Shown here: positions 17,490 to 27,607 of the stretch, one piece after another
How positions within the stretch are numbered: position 1 is the stretch's first letter
Layout of the letters: each line of letters starts with the position of its first letter
Source: Streptomonospora mangrovi
GTDB taxonomy: Bacteria; Actinomycetota; Actinomycetes; Streptosporangiales; Streptosporangiaceae
NCBI RefSeq assembly: GCF_027604915.1
Contig: NZ_JAJAQC010000008.1
Coordinates: 160,444 to 224,443 of the forward strand
Direction of reading: 5' to 3'
DNA length: 64,000 nucleotides
The notes under the pieces: generated by a model
The model's database searches: none
Told to the model about the DNA's origin: nothing
Seen by the model: only the letters and a program-made list of their open reading frames with translations
Position numbers and translations under genes: made by a program

Positions 17490-18950
17490 ATGACCCTTCT
17501 CAACGACCGCGAGTGGCGCGGCAACGTCTTCACCGGCGGGTGGCGCCCCGCCAAGGGCGGCGACGCCCCCGTCGTCTCGCCCACCACCGGCTCGGAGCTG
17601 GGCCGGATCGGCGTGGCCAACGCCGCCGACGTCGCCGAGGCCGCCGAGAACGCCGCCGAGGCCCAGCGGGACTGGGCCCGGGCCTCGTTCGAGGAGCGGG
17701 CCGCCGTGCTGCGCCGGGCGGGCGCGAAGTTCGAGGAGGAGGCCGACGAGATCGCCGACTGGCTGATGCGCGAGGCCGGCTCGGCGCGCGGCAAGGCGGG
17801 CTTCGAGGTCCACCTGGCCGTGACCGAGGCCTACGAGTGCGCCGCGCTCGCCTCCCAGCCCACCGGCGAGGTGCTGCGCAGCGCCCAGCCCCGGCTGAGC
17901 CTGGCCCGGCGGGTGCCGGTGGGTGTCGTCGGCGTGATCTCGCCGTTCAACTTCCCGCTGATCCTGGGCATGCGCTCGGTGGCGCCCGCGCTGGCCCTGG
18001 GCAACGCGGTGCTGCTCAAGCCCGACCCCCGCACGGCGGTCTCGGGCGGCGCGGTGATCGCGGAGGTCTTCCGCGAGGCCGGCCTGCCCGAGGGGCTGCT
18101 CCAGATGCTGCCCGGCGGTGCCGAGGCGGGGGAGGCGCTGGTGGCCGACCGGCACGTGCGGGTCGTGTCCTTCACCGGCTCCACGGCGGCGGGCCGCAAG
18201 GTCGGCGAGGCCGCCGGCCGCCACCTCAAGCGGGCGCACCTGGAGCTGGGCGGCAACTCCCCGCTGATCGTGCTGGAGGACGCCGACGTCGACCGCGCGG
18301 CGTCGGTGGGCGCGTGGGGGTCGTTCCTGCACCAGGGGCAGATCTGCATGACCACCGGCCGGCACATCGTGCACGAGTCGCTGGCCGACGCCTACGTGGA
18401 GCGGCTGGCGGCCAAGGCCGAGGCGCTGACGGTGGGCGACCCCGAGCAGGAGGGCACGGCGCTGGGGCCGATCATCGACATCGGCCAGCGCGACCGCATC
18501 CACGACCTGGTCACGCGCAGCGTGGAGGCGGGTGCGGAGCTGCGCGCCGGGGGCACCTACGACGCGCAGTTCTACCGGCCCACGGTGCTGGACAAGGTCA
18601 CCCGCGACACCCCCGCCTACTCCGAGGAGGTGTTCGGGCCGGTGGCGCCGGTCATCCGGTTCTCGACCCTGGACGAGGCGGCGGAGATCGCGGCGGCCAG
18701 CGACTACGGGCTGTCCCTGGGCATCCTCACCGGCAACCCCATGCGGGGCATGGAGTTGGCCGACCGGATCCCCAGCGGCATCGTGCACATCAACGACCAG
18801 ACGGTGGACGACGAGTCCGTGGCCCCCTTCGGCGGCGTGGGCGCGTCGGGCACGGGCGCCCGCTTCGGCGGTACCCGCGCCAACCTGGAGGCGTTCACCG
18901 AGACGCAGTGGGTGACCATGCAGAGCGAGATCAAGCGGTATCCGTTCTAA
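17490..18950 (+). CDS. Aromatic aldehyde dehydrogenase (benzaldehyde/vanillin dehydrogenase type)
   Basis: A 486-residue NAD(P)+-dependent aldehyde dehydrogenase, the length of XylC/Vdh-type enzymes. Catalytic Asn154 (SPFNFP), Glu252 (LELGGN) and Cys286 (HQGQICMTTGR) are present; the LELGGNSPLIVLEDADVD and HQGQICMTT segments are typical of the benzaldehyde/vanillin group. It would turn 4-hydroxybenzaldehyde or vanillin into the acid that feeds PobA or PcaGH. It follows the ABC genes by 47 nt and is closed by a strong terminator, so it is the operon's last gene. Confidence 0.88.
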   Translation: MTLLNDREWRGNVFTGGWRPAKGGDAPVVSPTTGSELGRIGVANAADVAEAAENAAEAQRDWARASFEERAAVLRRAGAKFEEEADEIADWLMREAGSARGKAGFEVHLAVTEAYECAALASQPTGEVLRSAQPRLSLARRVPVGVVGVISPFNFPLILGMRSVAPALALGNAVLLKPDPRTAVSGGAVIAEVFREAGLPEGLLQMLPGGAEAGEALVADRHVRVVSFTGSTAAGRKVGEAAGRHLKRAHLELGGNSPLIVLEDADVDRAASVGAWGSFLHQGQICMTTGRHIVHESLADAYVERLAAKAEALTVGDPEQEGTALGPIIDIGQRDRIHDLVTRSVEAGAELRAGGTYDAQFYRPTVLDKVTRDTPAYSEEVFGPVAPVIRFSTLDEAAEIAAASDYGLSLGILTGNPMRGMELADRIPSGIVHINDQTVDDESVAPFGGVGASGTGARFGGTRANLEAFTETQWVTMQSEIKRYPF

Positions 18951-19021
18951 GAACGGAAACAAATCCGCTTCAGGTCTGTTCTGGACTTCCGCTCTGGATC
19001 TCGCTTGCGCATACGGAATCG

Positions 19022-19056
19022 CGGCGGCCCGCCGAAGGCGGGTCGCCGGTTTTTTT
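19022..19056 (+). terminator. Rho-independent terminator of the ABC/aldehyde dehydrogenase operon
   Basis: A 12-bp stem (19022-19033 with 19037-19048, one G-U pair) with a GAA loop is followed at once by a run of seven T. It is the clearest intrinsic terminator in the window. Confidence 0.9.
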
Positions 19057-19228
19057 GGGGACTGGGACCGGGGCTCGGGGCGGGGGCGTGCGGTCATCGC
19101 GGCGGAGGCGGAGGGTCGGCATGGCGACGGGGCGGCGAGGGCCGCGGGGACGCGGATAGGCGGGTGCAGAACGCCCTCGCCCGACCGCGCCCGGGGCCGG
19201 GGCCGTGGGTGGCCGCTAGGCTGGCGGC

Positions 19229-20026
19229 ATGCCGGATCGACCGTTGCCGTACACGATTCTGAGCTGGGCGATGTCGCTCGACGGGTACATCGACGACACC
19301 AGCCCGGAGCGGCTGCGGTTGTCCTCGGAAGCCGACTTCGACGAGATCGACGCGCTTCGCGCGGAGTGCGACGCGATCCTCGTCGGCGCGGGGACCATAC
19401 GCAGCGACAACCCCCGGCTGCTCGTGCGGTCGGCGCGGCGGCGTGAGCGGCGGTCGGCGCTGGGCAAGACCGGCGACATCGTCAAGGTCGTCCTCAGCGA
19501 GCGCGGCAGCGTGGACCCGGCCGCACGCGTCTTCACCACCGGCGACGCGGCCAAGCTGGTGTACGTGGCCAGCGCCGCCCATCCCGCGACCGCCCGCCGG
19601 TTCGCCACGCCCGCCCCCGCGTCGACCACCGCTCCCACCCCCGCCGACGCCGACGCCGGGACGGCGGCCGCGGCGGACGTCACCGTGGTGGACGCCGGGC
19701 CGGACTGCGACCTCGCTGGCATCCTCGCCGACCTCGCCGAACGCGGCGTCGGCCGCCTCCTGGTGGAGGGCGGCACCGGCGTGCACACCCGGTTCCTCAC
19801 CGCCGGACTGGCCGACGAGGTCCGCGTGGCCATCGCCCCGTTCTTCGTGGGCGACCCCGGCGCACCGCGCTTCGTGGGAGCGGGCGACTTCGCCAACCAC
19901 CCCCGCCGCCCCATGCGGCTCGCCGAGGCGCGGGCCCTGGGCGACATGGCCGTGCTGCGCTACCTTCCACAGGCGCCGCTCACGCCCGAGTCGGCGTCCC
20001 CCTCGCCTGCCGGGAGCGACCGGTGA
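19229..20026 (+). CDS. RibD C-terminal-domain reductase (dihydrofolate-reductase fold)
   Basis: A 265-residue stand-alone reductase domain like the C-terminal half of RibD, which reduces a ribosylamino-pyrimidine with NADPH. The fold is marked by WAMSLDGYIDD, AILVGAGTIRSDNPRLLVR and LLVEGGTGVHTRFL. An Ala/Thr/Pro-rich insert at about 130-155 is unusual. It overlaps the next gene, a deaminase, by 4 nt, so together they rebuild a split RibD. No other riboflavin genes are near, so a role outside housekeeping riboflavin synthesis is possible. Confidence 0.85.
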   Translation: MPDRPLPYTILSWAMSLDGYIDDTSPERLRLSSEADFDEIDALRAECDAILVGAGTIRSDNPRLLVRSARRRERRSALGKTGDIVKVVLSERGSVDPAARVFTTGDAAKLVYVASAAHPATARRFATPAPASTTAPTPADADAGTAAAADVTVVDAGPDCDLAGILADLAERGVGRLLVEGGTGVHTRFLTAGLADEVRVAIAPFFVGDPGAPRFVGAGDFANHPRRPMRLAEARALGDMAVLRYLPQAPLTPESASPSPAGSDR

Positions 20027-20520
20027 ACCCGTCGCCCTCCGCGGCGGCCCCGGTCCCGGGGACCGGCCCCGACGCCACCGCCGCCGACCGCGAGTGGCTG
20101 GAGCGCGCCATCGCGCTGTCGTGGAAGTGCCCGCCCTCGCAGACGGCGTTCTCGGTCGGCGCGATCGTGGTGGACGCCCGAGGGGCGGTCGTCACCGACG
20201 GCTACTCCCGCCGCGACCACCCCCACGACCACGCCGAGGAGGCGGCGCTGCGCGCCGTCGACCCCGAGGACCCCCGGCTCGTCGGCGCCACCGTCTACAG
20301 CTCCCTGGAGCCCTGCACCCGCCGCGCGTCGCGGGTGCGCTCCTGCACGCGGCTCATCCTGGACACGCCCATCGCCCGCGTGGTGTTCGCCTGGCGCGAG
20401 CCGGAGATCTTCGTGACCGGCGAGGGCGCCGAGGAGCTGCGCCTCGCCGGGCGCACCGTGGTGGAGGTGCCCGACCTCGCCCTGCGCGCGCGCGAGGTCA
20501 ACGAGCACCTGCTGCGCTGA
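20023..20520 (+). CDS. Cytidine/RibD-type deaminase domain protein
   Basis: A 165-residue zinc deaminase. The zinc site is complete: His70-Ala-Glu72 (HAEEAAL) and Pro97-Cys98 with Cys108 (SLEPCTRRASRVRSC). This PCxxRxSxxxxC spacing is closer to RibD-like deaminases than to CDA. The GTG start overlaps the reductase stop (GTGA), so the two are co-translated and probably act on the same pyrimidine. The exact substrate cannot be read from sequence. Confidence 0.85.
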   Translation: MNPSPSAAAPVPGTGPDATAADREWLERAIALSWKCPPSQTAFSVGAIVVDARGAVVTDGYSRRDHPHDHAEEAALRAVDPEDPRLVGATVYSSLEPCTRRASRVRSCTRLILDTPIARVVFAWREPEIFVTGEGAEELRLAGRTVVEVPDLALRAREVNEHLLR

Positions 20521-20597
20521 CCTTCAGCCGCACACCGCCTCAGCCGCCCCGGTACCTCAGCGGCCCCGGGAACCCCGGCCACCACCGGCCCCCGGCG

Positions 20598-23120
20598 CTA
20601 CAGCCGGTTGACGTCCACCACCCGCACCACCGCGTGCCCCGCCTCGTCGGAGGCCGCGAGGTCGACCTCGGCGGTGATGCCCCAGTCGCGGTGGCCCGCC
20701 GGGTCGTCGAAGACCTGGCGGACCTCCCACACCTCGGGGTTCTCGGAGATCTGGAGCATGGCGGGGCCACGGGCGTCGGGGCCGATGCCGAGGTCGTCGT
20801 GCTCGGCGAAGTAGGCGTCCATGGCCTCCTCCCACGCCTCGGCGTCCCAGCCGTCCTCGGCGTCCAGCGCGCCCAGGTCGGAGTAGCGGCCCAGCGCCGC
20901 CAGCTCGACCCGGCGGAACATGGCGTTGCGCACCAGCACCCGGAAGGCCCGGTGATTGGCGGTGACCGGCTTGACGCGCTCCTCGACCTCGGCGGCCTCG
21001 CCCTCGCCGGCGCGGGCGGCACTGGGGTTGGTCAGCTCCTCCCACTCGTCGAGCAGGCTGGAGTCGACCTGCCGGACGAGTTCGCCCAGCCATTCGATGA
21101 GGTCGCGCAGCTCCTCGGTCTTGGCGTCCTCGGGCACGGTCTGGCTGACCGCCTTGTAGGCGCTCGCCAGGTAGCGCAGCACCAGCCCCTCGGAGCGCGC
21201 CAGCTCGTAGAAGCCGACGTAGTCGGAGAACGTCATGGCGCGCTCGTAGAGGTCGCGCGCCACCGACTTGGGCCGCAGCGGGTGGTCGCCGACCCACGGG
21301 TGGCCGCGCCGGTAGACCTCGTAGGCGTGGTCGAGCAGGTCCTCCAGCGGCTTGGGGTAGTCGACCTCCTCCAGCCGCTCCATGCGCTCGTCGTACTCGA
21401 TGCCGTCGGCCTTCATCTGGGCCACGGCCTCGCCCCGCGCCTTGTTGAGCTGGGCGGCGAGGATCTGGCGGGGGTCGTCCAGCGTGGACTCCACCACCGT
21501 GAGGACGTCCAGCGCGTAGGTGGGCGAGGCGGGGTCGAGGAGTTCCAGGGCCGCCAGGGCGAAGGTGGACAGCGGCTGGTTCAGCGCGAAGTCGGGCTGG
21601 AGGTCGACGGTCAGCCGGGCGATGCGGCCGTTGGAGTCGGGTTCGGCCAGCCGCTCCACGATGCCGCCGTCGATCAGCGACCGGTAGATGGCGATGGCCT
21701 CGCGGATGTGGCGGCGCTGGGTGGGGCGGTCGTCGTGGTTGTCGGTGAGCAGGTGGCGCATGCCCGCGAAGCAGTCGCCGGGGCGGGCGATGACGCTCAG
21801 CAGCATGGCGTTGCTGACCCGGAACCGCGACTTGAGCGGCTCGGGCTCGGCCGCGATCAGCTTCTCGAAGGTGCTCTGGTCCCAGCTCACGAACCCCTCG
21901 GGCGCCTTCTTGCGCACCACCTTGCGCCGCTTCTTGGGGTCGTCGCCAGCCTTGGCCAGCGCTTTCTCGTTCTCGATGACGTGCTCGGGCGCCTGCGCGA
22001 CCACGTTGCCGACGGTGTCGAACCCGGCCCGCCCGGCCCGCCCGGCGATCTGGTGGAACTCGCGCGCGCCCAGCCGCCGCACCCGGGAGCCGTCGTACTT
22101 GCTGAGGGCGGTGAACAGCACCGTGCGGATGGGGACGTTGACCCCCACGCCCAGGGTGTCGGTGCCGCAGATGACCTTGAGCAGGCCGCGCTGCGCCAGG
22201 CGTTCGACCAGGCGGCGGTACTTGGGCAGCATGCCCGCGTGGTGGACGCCGATGCCGTGGCGGACGTAGCGCGAGAGGTTGCGGCCGAAGCGGGTGGTGA
22301 AGCGGAACCGGCCGATCTCGGCGGCGATGGCGTCCTTCTCGGCGCGGGAGCACATGTTGATGCTGGTCAGCGACTGCGCGCGCTCGACCGCCTGCGCCTG
22401 GGTGAAGTGCACGATGTAGACCGGCGCCTCGCGGGTCTCCAGCAGCTCCTCAAGGGTCTCGTGCAGGGGGGTGGTGCGGTAGGAGTAGTACAGCGGCACG
22501 GGGCGCTCGGCCGAGGAGACCACGGTGGTGGCGCGGCCGGTGCGGCGGGTGAGGTCGTCCTCGAAGCGGGTGACGTCGCCCAGGGTGGCCGACATCAGCA
22601 GGAACTGCACCTGGGGGAGTTCGAGCAGCGGCACCTGCCAGGCCCAGCCGCGGTCGGGGTCGCCGTAGAAGTGGAACTCGTCCATGACGACGGTGCCGAT
22701 GTCGGCCTCGGCGCCGTCGCGCAGCGCGATGTTGGCCAGGACCTCGGCGGTGCAGCAGACGATGGGGGCGTCGGCGTTGACGCTGGCGTCGCCGGTCATC
22801 ATGCCGACGTTGTCGTGGCCGAAGACGGCGCACAGCTCGAAGAACTTCTCCGACACCAGCGCCTTGATGGGCGCGGTGTAGAACGCGCACTCGTCGCGGC
22901 CCAGGGCGGCGAACAGCGCTCCGGCGGCCACCAGGCTCTTGCCCGAGCCGGTGGGGGTGCTCAGGATGACGTTGGACCCCGAGACGACCTCGATGAGGGC
23001 TTCCTCCTGGTGGGGGTAGAGCGTGAGCCCGCGGTCCTCGGCCCACGAGGCGAACGCCTCGTACAGGGAGTCGGGTTCGGGGTGGGCGGGAAGACGATCA
23101 ATGAGACTCACGCATTCCAT
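20598..23120 (-). CDS. DEAD/DEAH-box helicase with DUF3516 C-terminal region
   Basis: An 840-residue superfamily 2 helicase in the Ski2-like group common in actinobacteria. Motif I STPTGSGKS, motif II DEFHFYGD (in place of DExH), motif III LLMSATLGD, and motif VI QIAGRAGRAG are visible. The C-terminal third (from about 420) is the DUF3516 region. The ATG at 23120 has GGGGAG upstream at 9 nt. The function is RNA or DNA unwinding of unknown purpose; nothing nearby narrows it. Confidence 0.92.
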   Translation of the reverse strand: MECVSLIDRLPAHPEPDSLYEAFASWAEDRGLTLYPHQEEALIEVVSGSNVILSTPTGSGKSLVAAGALFAALGRDECAFYTAPIKALVSEKFFELCAVFGHDNVGMMTGDASVNADAPIVCCTAEVLANIALRDGAEADIGTVVMDEFHFYGDPDRGWAWQVPLLELPQVQFLLMSATLGDVTRFEDDLTRRTGRATTVVSSAERPVPLYYSYRTTPLHETLEELLETREAPVYIVHFTQAQAVERAQSLTSINMCSRAEKDAIAAEIGRFRFTTRFGRNLSRYVRHGIGVHHAGMLPKYRRLVERLAQRGLLKVICGTDTLGVGVNVPIRTVLFTALSKYDGSRVRRLGAREFHQIAGRAGRAGFDTVGNVVAQAPEHVIENEKALAKAGDDPKKRRKVVRKKAPEGFVSWDQSTFEKLIAAEPEPLKSRFRVSNAMLLSVIARPGDCFAGMRHLLTDNHDDRPTQRRHIREAIAIYRSLIDGGIVERLAEPDSNGRIARLTVDLQPDFALNQPLSTFALAALELLDPASPTYALDVLTVVESTLDDPRQILAAQLNKARGEAVAQMKADGIEYDERMERLEEVDYPKPLEDLLDHAYEVYRRGHPWVGDHPLRPKSVARDLYERAMTFSDYVGFYELARSEGLVLRYLASAYKAVSQTVPEDAKTEELRDLIEWLGELVRQVDSSLLDEWEELTNPSAARAGEGEAAEVEERVKPVTANHRAFRVLVRNAMFRRVELAALGRYSDLGALDAEDGWDAEAWEEAMDAYFAEHDDLGIGPDARGPAMLQISENPEVWEVRQVFDDPAGHRDWGITAEVDLAASDEAGHAVVRVVDVNRL

Positions 23121-23241
23121 ACTGCCTGCTCCCCGCAACTCCCCGGGCCACTTGTCCACAGCCCCGGCCCGCAGGCCGCGGACCTCGGCCCGCCGATACA
23201 CGGCGGAGGGGGTGAGGGACTCCGGCTCCGGACCCGGCCGG

Positions 23242-23285
23242 GGGCGCCGACCGGGTCCGGTGCGGGACGGACCCGGTCGGCGCCC
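23242..23285 (-). terminator. Long hairpin after malate dehydrogenase
   Basis: A perfect 18-bp stem (23242-23259 with 23268-23285) with an 8-nt loop lies between the helicase start and the mdh stop. No T run follows on either strand, as is common for actinobacterial terminators. It probably ends mdh transcription. Confidence 0.7.
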
Positions 23286-23378
23286 GGAACCCGGGCGGGC
23301 CGCGCCGGTGCGGGCGCGGACCGCCGGGGCGGTCGCCGACCGGCCGCCGAGCGGTCGTCGGACGGCCGTGGACGGCCG

Positions 23379-24686
<1,308 letters not shown>

Positions 24687-24750
24687 CGACTCGCCGGAGA
24701 CCATCGGCCGGGCGGCCGCCGCGTTCGGGGGACGACCCGTTGGAGGGGCC

Positions 24751-25887
24751 ATGGCCGACAGCAACCCGCACCGTCCAGACGACCGGGTGGATGCGCCCGA
24801 GCACGACGCCCGCGCCGGCCGGGACAACGGAGGTAGCGGGAGCGACCGGAACAACCGGAACAGCCGGGGTGCTCGGGAGGCCACGAACGTTGGGGCGGCA
24901 CCGGCCCCCGGGCGCGGCCCGCGCCGGCGGCGCCCCCGGACCCGCACGGTCGCCGTCACCGCCCTCGCCGTGATCGCGGTGCTGGTCGCCGCCCTCGTGG
25001 TACGCCAGCCCGCCCCGGTCGGCCACTTCACCTCGGGGCCGGCCAAGACCGAGTTCGCGGCGGCCTACCGCGCGGCCATGGCCGAGCTGCCCGAGCCCGA
25101 CACCGTGCACGACCTGCGTACCGACTACGGGATCGTCCGCGCCTACCACTTCGACGGCCCCGCCGAGGGCGACCCGCTGCTGCTCCTGCCGGGCCGCGCC
25201 GCCGCCTCGCCGGTGTGGGCCGACAACCTGCCGTCCCTCCTGCGCCACCGCGACGTCTACACCATGGACCTGCTGGGCGAACCCGGCATGAGCGTGCAGG
25301 ACCGGCCCATCACCGGCGACGCCGACCAGGCGCGCTGGCTGCACCAGGCCGTGCGCGCCCTGCCGGAGGAGCGCGTGCACCTGCTGGGGCTGTCCATCGG
25401 CGGGTGGACGGCGGTGAACCTCGCCATGCGCGAGCCCGCCGGGATCGGCGGCGTGGCCCTGGTCGACCCGGTGTACGTGCTGGACGGCATGCCGCTGGAG
25501 ACGGTGGCGCGGTCGGTGCCGGCCGCGGTCCCGTGGCTGCCCCGGAGTTGGCGGGAGAGCTTCAACTCCTACACGGCCGGGGGCGCGCCGGCCGACGACT
25601 CAGCGGTGGGCGTGCTGATCGAGGCGGGCATGCGCACCTACGCGCTGCGGCTGCCCCAGCCGGGCCGGATCCCCGAAGAGCGGCTGGCCGGGCTGCGCCC
25701 GCCGGTGATGGTGCTCATCGCGGGGGAGTCGGTGATGCACGACCCCGCCACGGCCGAGGCCACCGCCCGCCGGGCGCTGCCGGAGGACCGCGTGAAGGTC
25801 TACCCTGATGCCTCCCACGCCATCAACGGCGAGTACCCCGAGGAGATCGCGGCGGACGTCGCCGCGTTCCTGGACGAGGTCGAGTGA
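24751..25887 (+). CDS. Membrane-anchored alpha/beta hydrolase
   Basis: A 378-residue protein with a disordered, charged N-terminus, an RRRRPRTR stop-transfer-like patch, one membrane segment (about 66-85) and an extracellular alpha/beta hydrolase domain. The nucleophile is Ser215 (GLSIGG), the oxyanion region is LLLPGRAAAS and the likely His is in DASHAINGEYPEE. The substrate is unknown. GGAGG lies before the ATG. It is followed by a TetR gene on the same strand and preceded by tandem TetR-type operators, so the pair is probably one regulated unit. Confidence 0.82.
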   Translation: MADSNPHRPDDRVDAPEHDARAGRDNGGSGSDRNNRNSRGAREATNVGAAPAPGRGPRRRRPRTRTVAVTALAVIAVLVAALVVRQPAPVGHFTSGPAKTEFAAAYRAAMAELPEPDTVHDLRTDYGIVRAYHFDGPAEGDPLLLLPGRAAASPVWADNLPSLLRHRDVYTMDLLGEPGMSVQDRPITGDADQARWLHQAVRALPEERVHLLGLSIGGWTAVNLAMREPAGIGGVALVDPVYVLDGMPLETVARSVPAAVPWLPRSWRESFNSYTAGGAPADDSAVGVLIEAGMRTYALRLPQPGRIPEERLAGLRPPVMVLIAGESVMHDPATAEATARRALPEDRVKVYPDASHAINGEYPEEIAADVAAFLDEVE

Positions 25888-25992
25888 CGAGCGTCCGGGC
25901 GCGGGCCGCGCGGGTGGCATGACCCGCTGGGACCGCGCGTCACCGCCGTCCCCGCCCGCGCGGGCCGCGCCCCCGCCCGCGGGGCAAGCAGC

Positions 25993-26034
25993 GCACAGAG
26001 TCAGCAGAGCACAGAGCAGAGCACAGAGTCAGCA
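25993..26034. repeat. Short purine-rich repeats before a TetR gene
   Basis: GCACAGAG occurs at 25993, 26009 and 26021, and the 14-mer GCACAGAGTCAGCA occurs twice (25993-26006 and 26021-26034). This A/G-rich tract stands out from the surrounding sequence and runs directly into the AGAGGAG ribosome binding site of the next gene. Confidence 0.6.
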
Positions 26035-26051
26035 CAGCAAGAGGAGTCGAG

Positions 26052-26663
26052 CTGCCCCGCCGCCCCGCCGCCGAGTCCCGGCGGCCCACCATCACCGAGC
26101 GCGCCCGCCGCGAGCAGTTGATCGAGGTGACCGTCGCGCTCATCGCCGAACACGGCCACGCCGCCACCTCCCTGGCCCGCATCGCCGAGGCCGCCGAGAT
26201 CTCCAAGGCGGCGGTGCTCTACCACTTCTCCACCAAGAACGCGGTTGTGGAGGCCGCCTACCGCGCGGTCCTGGACGCCCTGGTCGGCCGCGTGGCGGCG
26301 GCGGTGGAGGCCGCCCCCGGCCCCGGCGCGGCGGTGGAGGCGTACGTGACGGCGATGATCGGCCACCTGGCCGAGCACCCGGGCCACGGCCGCGTCATCT
26401 CCGAGGCGCTGCGCCAGGGCGAGCGGATCGGCGTCACCGATGCCCCGACGTCGGAGGCGCGCTGGCGCCCTCTCGCCGACCTCGTGTCCCGCGCGCAGGA
26501 GGCGGGGGAGTACCGCGCGGACATCGACCCGCGCACCTTCGCCCTCGTAATCAACGGCGCCATCGACGCGGTGGTCGCCGAATCCCTGGAGGACCCCGCC
26601 TACACGCTGACCACCGCCGCCCCGCAGGTGGTCGATCTCCTGTCCCACGCCGCCCGCCCGTGA
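26052..26663 (+). CDS. TetR-family regulator with a probable CTG start
   Basis: About 203 residues with a TetR helix-turn-helix (SLARIAEAAEISKAAVLYHF, followed by STKNAVVEAAY) and a C-terminal ligand domain. The first helix begins at ARREQLIEVTVALIAEHG, so starting at the TTG at 26118 would cut it. Upstream there is no ATG, GTG or TTG in frame before the repeats, but a CTG at 26052 lies 5 nt after AGAGGAG. I therefore place the start there. It follows the hydrolase gene and probably controls it through the tandem operators at 24649-24686. Confidence 0.75.
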   Translation: MPRRPAAESRRPTITERARREQLIEVTVALIAEHGHAATSLARIAEAAEISKAAVLYHFSTKNAVVEAAYRAVLDALVGRVAAAVEAAPGPGAAVEAYVTAMIGHLAEHPGHGRVISEALRQGERIGVTDAPTSEARWRPLADLVSRAQEAGEYRADIDPRTFALVINGAIDAVVAESLEDPAYTLTTAAPQVVDLLSHAARP

Positions 26664-26813
26664 GCGCCCTCCGCCCGCCGGCCGATCCACCGGTCCGCCC
26701 GCCCCCGGACGGGCGCGAGGTCCGCAATGCCCCGTGCTGCTAGGATGTCGAGGTCCCCGGCCCCACGCAGGCCGGGCGGCCACCGGCGGGACCCCGGGTC
26801 CCGCCCCCCTGGC

Positions 26814-26887
26814 GGGGCGGTAGCTCAGCTGGTCAGAGCAGCGGACTCATAATCCGTGGGTCGCGGGTTCGAGCCCCGCCCGCCCTA
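26814..26887 (+). tRNA. tRNA with CAT anticodon (elongator Met; Ile2 not excluded)
   Basis: A full cloverleaf can be drawn. The acceptor GGGGCGG pairs with CCGCCCT (G1-U72 wobble), the D stem is GCTC/GAGC, the anticodon stem is GCGGA/TCCGT around CTCATAA, and the T arm is GCGGG-TTCGAGC-CCCGC. The discriminator is A and CCA is not encoded. The D arm differs from initiator tRNA. Met and lysidine-modified Ile2 tRNAs share this anticodon, so identity is tentative. Confidence 0.9.
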
Positions 26888-26995
26888 CCCACTCCCACCT
26901 GCGCGGGCACCCGCGCCAGTGGCCGCTGAGCGCGTCCGGCGCCAGCCGATCCGCCGGCCAACGGCCCGCACGCCGATTGCGGCCGGGTTGCCGCT

Positions 26996-27607
26996 CTAGC
27001 CGCCTGGTGCGGGCTGACTGTAGGCGGGTAGCAGGATCCGCTCGTGCCAGCGGTTTACCGTGCCGTCCTTGCGCACTGTCAAGGGCAGGGACAGTTCCGA
27101 CCAGATCTTGTACCCGTCCTCCCTGTACAGGAGGATCCACAGGGTCCCGGCCCCGACCCCGTGTGCCACGTCCGCGACGGGTCCTTCGATCACCTCATCC
27201 GCGAAAAAGAGCGGAAGTTGGGATTCGTAGCGGTCACGGTTCCGTTCGATGGCCTTGAGAGTCACGATCCCTCGTGGTCGGCGGGTGCTGGGAGAGGAGA
27301 AGCTCCGAACACCGGTGTGCTCGTCGCCGGTCACCGCCACAATGCCGACGGTACGGTCCGGAGAAAGGGTCACGGGTAGGTTCCCGGGGTTGTCGATCCC
27401 CCACCCCGCAGGTGCCAGGCGGTCGCGCAACCCCCGCACCGTTCCGGCCCATCGGGCGAGCCCCGGCATGTTCGGCGGGTCGTGCTTGGTCAGGTAGCGG
27501 CGGGACTCGCGGTCCCCGGCCGCCAGGGCGTGGGCGAGGTCGTCCAGGGTGAGGGAGAGGTCGTGGAGGCGGCGGACCGCTTGTTCGCCTTCGTGAACCC
27601 AGGCCAT
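26996..27607 (-). CDS. Protein of unknown function
   Basis: A 203-residue soluble protein I do not recognise. The N-terminal half is helical (HEGEQAVRRLHDLSLTLDDL, then AHALAAGDRESRRYL). The C-terminal half looks beta-rich, with the segment PVTLSPDRTVGIVAVTGDEHTG. It has no signal peptide, membrane segment or catalytic motif I can name. GGAGGAG lies just before the ATG, so translation is well supported. It lies beside the tRNA and divergent from the SecD-like gene, with 236 nt between the two starts. Confidence 0.7.
   Translation of the reverse strand: MAWVHEGEQAVRRLHDLSLTLDDLAHALAAGDRESRRYLTKHDPPNMPGLARWAGTVRGLRDRLAPAGWGIDNPGNLPVTLSPDRTVGIVAVTGDEHTGVRSFSSPSTRRPRGIVTLKAIERNRDRYESQLPLFFADEVIEGPVADVAHGVGAGTLWILLYREDGYKIWSELSLPLTVRKDGTVNRWHERILLPAYSQPAPGG

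Noticed and set aside
23242..23285. 18-bp inverted repeat as a mobile-element end
   Set aside because: The arms are 8 nt apart and lie directly after mdh; there is no transposase or target duplication, so a terminator is the simple reading.
25808..26743. Plus-strand frame covering the TetR gene
   Set aside because: It is Arg/Pro-rich and in a different frame from the clear TetR helix-turn-helix.
26847..27140. Minus-strand open frame ending in AGLEPATHGL
   Set aside because: It is the antisense of the tRNA gene and its flank; this peptide ending is a well-known spurious translation of tRNA loci.
26814..27607. tRNA gene as an integration site with an island behind it
   Set aside because: No integrase, no repeated tRNA 3' end and no change in composition follow it.
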